Assembly: GCF_947493735.1 (NCBI RefSeq)
Contig: NZ_CANLSL010000012.1
Location: 1 to 64,000 of the forward strand
From: an uncultured Acinetobacter sp.
GTDB lineage: Bacteria; Pseudomonadota; Gammaproteobacteria; Pseudomonadales; Moraxellaceae
DNA: 64,000 nucleotides
Direction of reading: 5' to 3'
Shown: positions 55,181 to 64,000 of the stretch, piece after piece
Numbering within the stretch: position 1 is the stretch's first letter
How the letters are laid out: the number at the start of each line of letters is the position of its first letter
The notes under the pieces: generated by a model
Told to the model about the DNA's origin: nothing
The model's input: the letters and a program-made list of their open reading frames with translations, nothing else
The model's database searches: none
Program-made: the position numbers and the translations under genes

Positions 55181-57856
55181 TTATGGTGTCACGCGTATTG
55201 AGAAATAAAGTACAGCCTGCTCCAATGGCGCAAGTGTTCCCATTGAGCCTACAATATTCGCACCCGTCACTTCGACAGTTCCTTGGCTCACTGATGGTGG
55301 CAACAATGGACGCAGAATCGTATAAGCTGGCACGACGTCATTGATCTGCACATTAGTGGCCGCAGTATAACCATCGTTCCGAATAGTAATACGATAGTTT
55401 AAACACTGGTTTGGTTTAATCTCTTGAGGCGTTACGGTGTAGGTAGCAGTTGGTACAATAGCCGCAGTCCATGCACATCCCTCATCTTTGGCTTGTTCTT
55501 TTAATAAACGTAACTGTGAAACACCTACTGTTGTTTGATCCGTATTTTTAATTGGCTGTAACGTTAGGCCTTGTATTGTATCTGTGGCAGTCACGATCAA
55601 TTCCGCAACACTCAACACCCCATTAGTGGTATTACTAGGCGCTTCAACTTTTAATAATAACTGAATAGACTCATTTGGCTGCAAGCCCATAGGCATGATC
55701 GCATTTAAATCACTTGCTAATGGATCACTGCTATCCAAAACTCCATTAGCATTTGCATCAAAATATAGTGTATAGATAAACTGATCATTCACATCCATAG
55801 GCGCTACAGAAAATACTACGTCGCCTACCACGTCACCCTCTACATATGTACCATTGTTACGCAAAGTATGTAGATAAGTAATCGTACCACCAATAGCCAC
55901 CTGACCTTGCTGATCATTCACCAAGCTCAAATTACGAAGCTGTTGAATCAAAATCTGATCTTTTACACTATCTGCTTGACCATTCAGCGGAGATTTCATC
56001 GCAAACCAAATTGGTAGTGCATCAAGCGAAGTCCCTTGTGGAATGGTCACTACTGCACAAAATTGTTTAGCAGTTCCTGCAGGAATACTTCCTGAGTTTG
56101 TGATCTCAGCACCCAAAGCTGTACACGTTGGATCACCTTCAAAGAACTTGACCTCCCAATCTGCAGGAATCGTTGTCGTGATATTTGTGACATCTATCGC
56201 TACGCTTGAGGCAAAAAGCTCGTAGTTATTCGGCAAACTGCCACTATTCAGAATTTCCAATGGAAATACAACAGTTCCACCACGACTACCACTCTTGGTA
56301 ATCCACGCTTCACCATTATTATCAACATTACCGACGTTAAGACCCGAATCATCCTCAGCGTTATATAAGTCACTCGAACCAGTAATTACCACATTAACGA
56401 TCTGATCACGAGTGCTATTCGCAATCGCTGTATTGGTCACTGAGGTTGCAGTAATGTCAAAATTCATTGTGCCCGTCAGCACACAATCTGATGGGAAATA
56501 AACGCCCAATTTGATTTGCTTATTAGCAGAAACTGCAATCGCTCCTGTATCTACAATTCCGTCTGCGTTGGTGTCGGTTAATAAAGTACGACCATCACTA
56601 TGATATAGACGCACCACAGCACACTCAGGCACATTTGCATCTTCGGTAATTGTTAAATTGTAGGTATCAGTTGTCTGACCAACATTCCATACATAGTTTT
56701 CAAAGATGACTTCCGCACCACCAGCCTGTGAATTCGTGACACTAATCAAGTTATCAGGTGCATTCGTTGCATCGCCATTATCATCAGGAGCAGATGACTT
56801 ATTATTCATCACAACTGCCAATTCATGCTGAACTGTAAAAATCACTGTATTGGTTGGTGTTGTTTTCTGTGCTGTATTTTTTGAATCGAAGACCTGATAG
56901 TTTGCTGTATTGGCAATTTTTACTTTTGCATCATCATTCACCATAACATCAAAGCTTATCGTGCCTCGTGTTAAAGCAGGAACAGAAGTAAACTCAAATT
57001 CAATCACGCCAGCACTATATTGATAAGCTACAGCAGCATTATTGCCTATTTCAGTGTCATCATTATCAGTCAAACTACCTGTACCATTACTCCACTTACC
57101 AGTACCTGTTTGATAGGTTAAATCTACAGGCAAAGTATCTGTGAGTAATAAACGCCCTGCTGCTGTACCCGTGTTTTCATAATTAAAGGTATAAGTAATC
57201 ACTGTGCCAGTTTTGCCATAACTCACACTTTGTGATTTGGTGACATGGATTGTAGCATCATCGATTACTTTGGTTGTATCTGTAACAGAGGCATTGATTG
57301 CTGTATTAAATTGACTTGTTGCTGTGAGATTAAAGTTTGCAATATTTCCAGTGGTTTGATTCGCAGGTATTGTACCCACCACAACAAGCATCGCAGACTC
57401 TTCTGCTTCTAAACGAATGGTTGCGCCATTTGCCAGTAAGTTATTATTATCATCTGGAACACCGTTTTGATCACGGTCGATATAGACTGCAACACCATTT
57501 AAGTCAAATTGATCACTGCCTGATTGAACCAAACTCAATTGATAATCGTCAGCGATATTACCTGTATTGGTTAAGACATGTGGAAAATCAAGCTGACTGC
57601 CGATCGTACCGATATTCGATTGGTTGCTTTGCAGTGTTAATGAATAAATCGGTTGCACTGAAAGCACAACTGGATTGGAATTGATAACTTGAAGATTGCC
57701 TTGTGCATCATAGAAGTCACCACTTGCAATATTGGTGATCGTAGTACCTGCTTTCGGCTGAGCGTAGACAGTAATATTTGCAATCAATAAGATAAAACCA
57801 ATGATTGGAATGATAAGAAATTTTTGGAATATTCCAATATTGCATCGGTCGTCCAT
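55181..57856 (-). CDS. Secreted DUF11-type repeat protein A (891 residues)
   Basis: Start placed at ATG 57856 (GTGAGTGAGG upstream; the frame is open for ten more codons). A signal sequence (FLIIPIIGFILLIANITVYA) precedes QPKAGTTITNIASGDFYDAQGN, an opening shared with DUF11 proteins of many proteobacteria. Ig-like modules follow (PHVLTNTGNIADDYQLS, VTKSQSVSYGKTGTVITYTFNYENTG, CLNYRITIRNDGYTAATNVQINDVVPAYT). Ca-loop-like motifs are DRDQNGVPDDNN, DTNADGIVDTG and DANANGVLDSSD. It is the first gene of the apparent three-gene operon. No anchoring sequence is seen. Confidence 0.8.
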   Translation of the reverse strand: MDDRCNIGIFQKFLIIPIIGFILLIANITVYAQPKAGTTITNIASGDFYDAQGNLQVINSNPVVLSVQPIYSLTLQSNQSNIGTIGSQLDFPHVLTNTGNIADDYQLSLVQSGSDQFDLNGVAVYIDRDQNGVPDDNNNLLANGATIRLEAEESAMLVVVGTIPANQTTGNIANFNLTATSQFNTAINASVTDTTKVIDDATIHVTKSQSVSYGKTGTVITYTFNYENTGTAAGRLLLTDTLPVDLTYQTGTGKWSNGTGSLTDNDDTEIGNNAAVAYQYSAGVIEFEFTSVPALTRGTISFDVMVNDDAKVKIANTANYQVFDSKNTAQKTTPTNTVIFTVQHELAVVMNNKSSAPDDNGDATNAPDNLISVTNSQAGGAEVIFENYVWNVGQTTDTYNLTITEDANVPECAVVRLYHSDGRTLLTDTNADGIVDTGAIAVSANKQIKLGVYFPSDCVLTGTMNFDITATSVTNTAIANSTRDQIVNVVITGSSDLYNAEDDSGLNVGNVDNNGEAWITKSGSRGGTVVFPLEILNSGSLPNNYELFASSVAIDVTNITTTIPADWEVKFFEGDPTCTALGAEITNSGSIPAGTAKQFCAVVTIPQGTSLDALPIWFAMKSPLNGQADSVKDQILIQQLRNLSLVNDQQGQVAIGGTITYLHTLRNNGTYVEGDVVGDVVFSVAPMDVNDQFIYTLYFDANANGVLDSSDPLASDLNAIMPMGLQPNESIQLLLKVEAPSNTTNGVLSVAELIVTATDTIQGLTLQPIKNTDQTTVGVSQLRLLKEQAKDEGCAWTAAIVPTATYTVTPQEIKPNQCLNYRITIRNDGYTAATNVQINDVVPAYTILRPLLPPSVSQGTVEVTGANIVGSMGTLAPLEQAVLYFSIRVTP

Positions 57857-58065
57857 GCTGGCCTCACTCACAATAGATGATCTCAAAAGTTTTACGGGAT
57901 TGTATAATTACCGCAAAAAAAATTATTTTTACGTGACTGAATATACATTATTTGCACAAAAATAAAAACAAAAACCGTGTAATTAAGCCAAAAGATTTGC
58001 GAACAAAAACTTTTTTTATATTTTAATCTTTTTCATTAATTTATTTAATTTAAATGACTTATATC

Positions 58066-58091
58066 AAAAAAGCCACATGAGTGTGGCTTTT
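58066..58091 (-). terminator. Terminator of the sohB gene
   Basis: The stem AAAGCCACA / TGTGGCTTT with a four-base loop has a T-rich tail on the minus strand. Confidence 0.8.
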
Positions 58092-58113
58092 GATTACAAA
58101 AAAGTGAGTTCTT

Positions 58114-59076
58114 TTATAAATTTGGATCTCTGAAAGCAACTGTTTTTTGTGAAAGTTTCATCAAGCTCTCTTTTGCAGATTCAACTAGGGTCGGCATCAT
58201 CGCTGTAGCAATACTTGCAGCTTGCAATCCAAGCTTTTCACCCAAAGTAGGCTTTTTGCGAGTATTAAGCACATAGACGTCATGTTGCTGTAAATGTTCT
58301 AACAGATAAGCATCCGAGGTTTGAATTTTATCAATCAATTTTAACTTCAGCGCATCTTCACCATACCAATGCTCACCTGTTGCGACTTCGGTGACATTCA
58401 ACTGCGCACGATAGTTTTCCACAAAGTGCTTAAATAAAGCATGAGTTTGCTCAAGCTCTTGTTCAAACTTGGCACGACCTTGCTCCGAGTTTTCACCAAA
58501 TAGCGTGACGGTGCGCTTATATTCACCAGCGGTAAACACCTCATAGTCAATATGATGTTCTTTTAACAGTTTATTAAAGTTTGGCAACTGTGCTACCACA
58601 CCGATCGACCCAAGGATCGCAAAAGGTGCTGCGATAATTTCATTGGCAATACACGCCATCATATAACCACCACTGGCAGCGACTTTATCCACACAGATGG
58701 TCAGATGAAAACCCGCATCACGTAGACGCACCAATTGTGCCGCCGCAAGACCATAGCCGTGTACCACACCACCAGGACTTTCTAGGCGAAGTACCACACG
58801 ATCTTTGCCTGCTTTTGCAGTCGCGAGGATTAATGTAATTTCTTCACGTAACTGTTCAACTGCGCTAGCGTTCATGTCACCTTTGAAATCTAAAACAAAA
58901 ATTTTCTGATTATTTTTCTTACGGGCTAAGGCTTCACGTTTGAGCTGTGCGGTGAGTTGCAACAGTTCAAGTTTACCTAATGTAGTTTGCGCAATACGAC
59001 GACGTTGTTGTTCGATACGTTGATTGAGATGGACAACTCGAAGCTCTGAAGGCAACTTTGGCAGATGAAATAACAT
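58114..59076 (-). CDS. sohB: S49-family protease SohB-like
   Basis: 320 residues. The peptidase core has ESPGGVVHGYGLAAAQL (about 98-114) and the nucleophile Ser in VAASGGYMMACIANEIIAAP (about 134-153). The Lys of the Ser-Lys dyad is probably in AGEYKRTVTLFGEN (about 186-199). An N-terminal charged region (about 15-45) is predicted helical or coiled. E. coli SohB has an N-terminal membrane span; none is visible here, so this one looks cytoplasmic or peripheral. The role is degradation of aberrant or membrane-associated proteins by family. Confidence 0.85.
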   Translation of the reverse strand: MLFHLPKLPSELRVVHLNQRIEQQRRRIAQTTLGKLELLQLTAQLKREALARKKNNQKIFVLDFKGDMNASAVEQLREEITLILATAKAGKDRVVLRLESPGGVVHGYGLAAAQLVRLRDAGFHLTICVDKVAASGGYMMACIANEIIAAPFAILGSIGVVAQLPNFNKLLKEHHIDYEVFTAGEYKRTVTLFGENSEQGRAKFEQELEQTHALFKHFVENYRAQLNVTEVATGEHWYGEDALKLKLIDKIQTSDAYLLEHLQQHDVYVLNTRKKPTLGEKLGLQAASIATAMMPTLVESAKESLMKLSQKTVAFRDPNL

Positions 59077-59259
59077 AGATAGTCCAGTACATAAATGAAA
59101 ATGAATATTGTCTACACATTTATAAGGTCTATCCGTAGAAAATCAAGCATATTTTTTAAGGAACTAAAAATTCATAGTTGATAAAACGATATGTGATAAT
59201 ATGCAACACGATTTAAATCTTTGAATTATTGAGTAACGCCGCTGTTATTTCATCAACGC

Positions 59260-59853
59260 ATGTCGCATAACGATTTCAATCAAAAGCTCTTGAGTCAGCC
59301 TTGCTCTAATCAGAGCACGCTGTTTTATAGTGGCTTGTTATTGAGTTGTTTCGCGGTATGTTTACAGATTGCAGTTTTCCTGCAACCACTCCTCCCTGCG
59401 CAATATCAGATTTCACCTGTGTGTGAAACGATTAGCCGTGCGCTACTGTTACATGACCATTCTGCCAATTCAAATACATCAAACCATTTTAATCGCCAGC
59501 ATTTAGATCACCAGCACTCAAATTCGCATCAAGCACATACAACTGATCAAAATAAAAATAGCACACACGATGCACACTCAATGTCATTACATAATGATCA
59601 TCACGGCATGTCTATGGCTGACCATGCAAAGCCTTCTTCGCACAGCGCACATCAACATGATGCAGGTCATCAATGTCAATACTGTACAGTGTATGCCAAC
59701 TTAGTCTTACCGCCTGAGTTTGGCATTCAAGAGGTGTTTGAGCGTGTACAAGTGCGTTTGCTGTTTTTACAGCGCCAATTTGCGCCGATTTATTTTTATT
59801 TACAGCGTTTATTTCTGATTCCTCAAGGGCGTGCCCCGCCACTATTCGCATAA
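59260..59853 (+). CDS. His-rich DUF2946-like membrane protein
   Basis: 197 residues starting at ATG 59260, with no clear ribosome site. One hydrophobic segment (about 22-47) is followed by a His/Ser/Asn-rich stretch (about 68-140) with many HxH and HxD patterns, then CQYCTVYANLVLPPEF (about 149-165). The C-terminus has a hydrophobic, aromatic helix (VRLLFLQRQFAPIYFYLQRLFLI). The CxxC and His-rich loop resemble DUF2946, found beside copper receptors. It precedes the OprC-like receptor, so a copper or other metal-binding role is likely but inferred. Confidence 0.7.
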   Translation: MSHNDFNQKLLSQPCSNQSTLFYSGLLLSCFAVCLQIAVFLQPLLPAQYQISPVCETISRALLLHDHSANSNTSNHFNRQHLDHQHSNSHQAHTTDQNKNSTHDAHSMSLHNDHHGMSMADHAKPSSHSAHQHDAGHQCQYCTVYANLVLPPEFGIQEVFERVQVRLLFLQRQFAPIYFYLQRLFLIPQGRAPPLFA

Positions 59854-59971
59854 CTTTAAAAAAACTTCACTGCAAAATAATGCACATCACTTTCCTTGGC
59901 TGATTCACGCCAGTGCAAAAGTACGTGCCATGTTTTGCGATCGACTTTAAAAATTGTTTTGCGAATATTTT

Positions 59972-62083
59972 ATGAAAAATTTTGAAACTCAACCTTTAGT
60001 GGTTGCGATGACTTTGATCTGCTTATCAGCAGTTCAGCTCAGTCATGCAGAAGCTTTAGATACTGAAAAGACTCAAACACATGACCATCAGCATGCCGTT
60101 ACGCCGACTAAAAATTCTCCAGTTATGCTCTCTCCAATTGTGGTGACAGCGCAACAAGGCAATCAAGCCAATGGCTTAATTTTAGAAACTGATGCCAAGC
60201 AAACTATTCAGCCGATGCCTGCCTCGGACGGTGCTGCCTATTTGAATAGCATCATGGGCTTTAATAGCGTGAAAAATGGCGGTACCAATGGTGATGTCAC
60301 TTTTCGTGGTATGTATGGCTCACGGATTAAAATGCTTACCGATGGCACGGAAAATCTCGGTGCCTGCCCAAATCGCATGGACGCACCGACCGCTTATATT
60401 TCCCCAGAAAGTTTCGACAAAATAACCGTAATCAAAGGCCCGCAAACTGTGCAATATGCGACACCAGGTTCTGCAGCGACGGTACTGTTTGAGCGTGAAG
60501 CCCCTACTTTTGACAAGGACAAACCGTATCTAGGCGAAGCTAGCATTATGCTCGGCTCTTTTGGGCGCATTGATCACAATGTCGAGGTGGCTGTGGGCAA
60601 TGATACTGTTTATGCACGGCTCAATGCCAACCGCTCCAAATCAGATGATTATCAAGATGGCGATGGAACCACTATACATTCCAATTGGGAACGCTGGAGC
60701 AGTGATCTTGCGCTTGGTTGGACACCCGATGCAGACACTTGGCTAGAGCTTAAAGCAGGTGTGGGCGATGGTGAATCCGCTTATGCGGGACGCAGCATGG
60801 ATGGCTCGCAATTCAAACGAGAAAGTCTGGGCTTGCATGCTGAGAAACGCAACATTAGCGATGTAATTTCAAAGATTGAAGCGCAGGTTGATTATAGTTT
60901 TAATGATCATGTGATGGACAATTACAGCTTGCGTGATGCACCGATGACCACCATGATGGGAATGAGCGTGCCCAATGAAATGTCGATGCGAGTTACTCGT
61001 CGTACTTTAAATAGCCGTGTTGCCATGACCAGTGAATGGGATCAATTCAGCCTAATTACGGGACTCGATTCACAGCGCAACAAACACGCTGGCGATATGA
61101 AAAGTTCCGCCATGCTGTCGATGAATATGCCACTGGAAGAAGATTTGCGTTTTCAGAGTTATGGTGCGTTTGGTGAGCTGAATTATCAACTCAATCCGCA
61201 AAACAAAGTGGTGACAGGTCTACGCTTTGATCAAGTCACAGTCGATAGCGTCGAAAATGATCAACAGCGTAAAGACACATTGCCAAGCGCATTTATCCGA
61301 CTAGAAAACAATCAAGACAATGGTTTGAATAGTTACATCGGCGTGGGTCATGTCCAGCGCAGTCCAGACTATTGGGAGCTATACAGCACATCGACCAGTT
61401 ATGGCAATGGCACAACTGATATGATGGGCAATAGTAGTTATCTGATGGTAGATAATCTCAATAATCTAGAAACTGAAAAAACCACGCAACTCGATCTTGG
61501 TTTTGAACATCAATCAGGCAAATATAAGTCTTGGGCATCGGCTTATGCGGGTGTGATCAACGATTTTATCCTGGTTCGTTATAATGGCAATACTCGACCG
61601 CTTGCTGAAAATGTCGATGCAACCATTGCAGGTGGTGAGCTTGGCGTGGGCTACAACTTTACTGATCGTCTGCAAACCGACCTCAGTGCAATGTACGCAT
61701 GGGGAGAAAATATCACTGACAATACGCCATTACCCCAAATTGCACCGCTTGAGGGACGCTTCAATCTACGCTATGTCACTAATCAATATAGTCTTGGGCT
61801 GTTGTGGCGAGTAGTTGCCAAGCAAGGTCGAATTAGCGTGGGTGAAGGTAATATCGTCGGTTATGATATGCAAGAAAGTGACGCCTTTAACACGCTATCT
61901 ATTAATGCCAACTATCAAATCAATCCTGCGATCGGACTGGCGTTTGGTATAGATAATGTCTTGAATGAAAACTATACTGAACATCTCAATAAAGCAGGTG
62001 CATCGGTATTTGGCTATGCTAGCAATGAACAGTTTAATCAAATGGGTCGAAACTATTGGGCTCGTGTCAGCATGAAGTTTTAA
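59972..62083 (+). CDS. TonB-dependent copper receptor (OprC/NosA type)
   Basis: 703 residues from ATG 59972 (an upstream in-frame TTG is less likely). Signal peptide MKNFETQPLVVAMTLICLSAVQLSHA. A TonB-box-like PIVVTAQQ (about 50-57) and plug domain follow, then a beta-barrel ending in aromatic F. In the plug, GACPNRMDAPTAYI contains the CxxxM motif that binds copper in Pseudomonas OprC. Methionine-rich loops (MTTMMGMSVPNEMSM, and KSSAMLSMNMPLEE) could bind Cu. The N-terminus of the mature protein is His-rich (HDHQHAV). Confidence 0.88.
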   Translation: MKNFETQPLVVAMTLICLSAVQLSHAEALDTEKTQTHDHQHAVTPTKNSPVMLSPIVVTAQQGNQANGLILETDAKQTIQPMPASDGAAYLNSIMGFNSVKNGGTNGDVTFRGMYGSRIKMLTDGTENLGACPNRMDAPTAYISPESFDKITVIKGPQTVQYATPGSAATVLFEREAPTFDKDKPYLGEASIMLGSFGRIDHNVEVAVGNDTVYARLNANRSKSDDYQDGDGTTIHSNWERWSSDLALGWTPDADTWLELKAGVGDGESAYAGRSMDGSQFKRESLGLHAEKRNISDVISKIEAQVDYSFNDHVMDNYSLRDAPMTTMMGMSVPNEMSMRVTRRTLNSRVAMTSEWDQFSLITGLDSQRNKHAGDMKSSAMLSMNMPLEEDLRFQSYGAFGELNYQLNPQNKVVTGLRFDQVTVDSVENDQQRKDTLPSAFIRLENNQDNGLNSYIGVGHVQRSPDYWELYSTSTSYGNGTTDMMGNSSYLMVDNLNNLETEKTTQLDLGFEHQSGKYKSWASAYAGVINDFILVRYNGNTRPLAENVDATIAGGELGVGYNFTDRLQTDLSAMYAWGENITDNTPLPQIAPLEGRFNLRYVTNQYSLGLLWRVVAKQGRISVGEGNIVGYDMQESDAFNTLSINANYQINPAIGLAFGIDNVLNENYTEHLNKAGASVFGYASNEQFNQMGRNYWARVSMKF

Positions 62084-62124
62084 GTGATTTTAATTTTTTT
62101 GAATGTTAAAGAAAGGAGCTCAAC

Positions 62125-62457
62125 ATGAGTGACGAATACACAAAATCAGACAAGTCCATCTTTGGTTGGAAAGGTGTGATTATTGCGATTGTTTTTGCTG
62201 TGCTATTTTTAGGTTTTTTGTTTTTATCCATTTCGCAAGAACCTGACTACATGCCTAGCCAAAAGCGCAAACAAGCCGCTGAAGCTGCCGCACAACAAGC
62301 GGCGACTGATGCAAAAATGGCAAATGCGACCACGCTTGAGTCAAACACTGAAATGGCAATGCCTGAAGCAAATAGTGCAGATGCTACTAGTCCTGATGCT
62401 ACAGCCACGGATGGTACAACCAAAGAGATGGATCATACTGAGCAACATGCACACTAA
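62125..62457 (+). CDS. Small membrane protein of the copper module
   Basis: 110 residues, AAAGGAGCT before the ATG. One membrane helix (GVIIAIVFAVLFLGFLFLSI, about 17-36) is followed by an Ala/Gln-rich charged segment and a low-complexity acidic, Met/Thr-rich tail ending in MDHTEQHAH. It is 41 bp after the receptor gene and is probably co-transcribed. Function unknown; Met and His at the end suggest metal contact (inference). Confidence 0.7.
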   Translation: MSDEYTKSDKSIFGWKGVIIAIVFAVLFLGFLFLSISQEPDYMPSQKRKQAAEAAAQQAATDAKMANATTLESNTEMAMPEANSADATSPDATATDGTTKEMDHTEQHAH

Positions 62458-62477
62458 ACAATTTTGTAAACAGCAAA

Positions 62478-62509
62478 TAAAAATGCCAGCGTAAAGCTGG
62501 CATTTTTTT
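62478..62509. terminator. Bidirectional terminator between the copper module and purA
   Basis: The stem AAATGCCAGC / GCTGGCATTT has a five-base loop with A and T runs on both sides. Confidence 0.85.
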
Positions 62510-62534
62510 CATTTATACGCCGTTTTAGTACGAG

Positions 62535-64000
<1,466 letters not shown>

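Noticed and set aside
59160-59259. GTGATAATATGCAAC as Zur or Fur box before the copper module
   Set aside because: Only one half matches; no palindrome.

Overview
The window reads as a piece of chromosome from an AT-rich gammaproteobacterium of the Moraxellaceae, most likely Acinetobacter. The evidence is protein-level resemblance: a 531-residue isocitrate lyase, the sdhCDAB/gltA divergent pair, a roughly 370-residue KAS III, a long PstA and a FolD with a GTG start. No rRNA gene or species marker is present, so the species is left open.

Layout. 1-1725: a small gene cut short by an IS3-family element whose transposase has decayed. 1908-6535: a hydrolase, an ArsR-type regulator, and a minus-strand run of M61 peptidase, Tag and a second DNA glycosylase. 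6622-8049: the cbpA-cbpM chaperone pair behind a candidate sigma-32 promoter. 8194-13715: a D,D-carboxypeptidase, type II NADH dehydrogenase, SlyD, a CBS protein and a KAS III. 14053-19395: succinate dehydrogenase operon divergent from citrate synthase. 19492-26140: NAD synthetase, several unknown or weakly assigned proteins, tRNA-Met, a methyltransferase and FolD. 26294-31266: tRNA-Cys, tRNA-Leu, ClpB with its own sigma-32 promoter, and isocitrate lyase. 31772-41950: LysR regulator, CNNM/CorC protein, CobW-type GTPase, macrodomain protein, manganese-type superoxide dismutase behind a near-perfect Fur box, O-methyltransferase, universal stress protein, acyltransferase, YigZ and ThiM. 42025-46974: pstSCAB phosphate transporter with a clear Pho box. 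47157-57856: three consecutive large secreted DUF11-type repeat proteins. 58114-62457: SohB peptidase, then a copper-uptake module (DUF2946-like protein, OprC-like TonB receptor, small membrane protein). 62535-63854: PurA.

How it fits together. Most genes are core metabolism: TCA cycle and glyoxylate shunt (sdh, gltA, aceA), NAD, thiamine, folate and purine synthesis, and heat-shock chaperones (cbpA, cbpM, clpB). Regulatory sites readable from sequence tie parts to heat shock (sigma-32), iron (Fur) and phosphate (PhoB). The accessory regions are the IS element, the DUF11 cluster and the copper module.

Most unusual observations: (1) two nearly identical 22-bp near-palindromes, in opposite orientation, sit inside the transposase gene exactly at two catalytic motifs, each apparently replacing a few bases and adding five codons; (2) a three-gene operon-like cluster of giant Ig-like repeat proteins with Ca-loop-like motifs, one carrying three 411-bp tandem repeats in an A-B-A mosaic; (3) the copper module whose receptor carries the CxxxM copper-binding motif.
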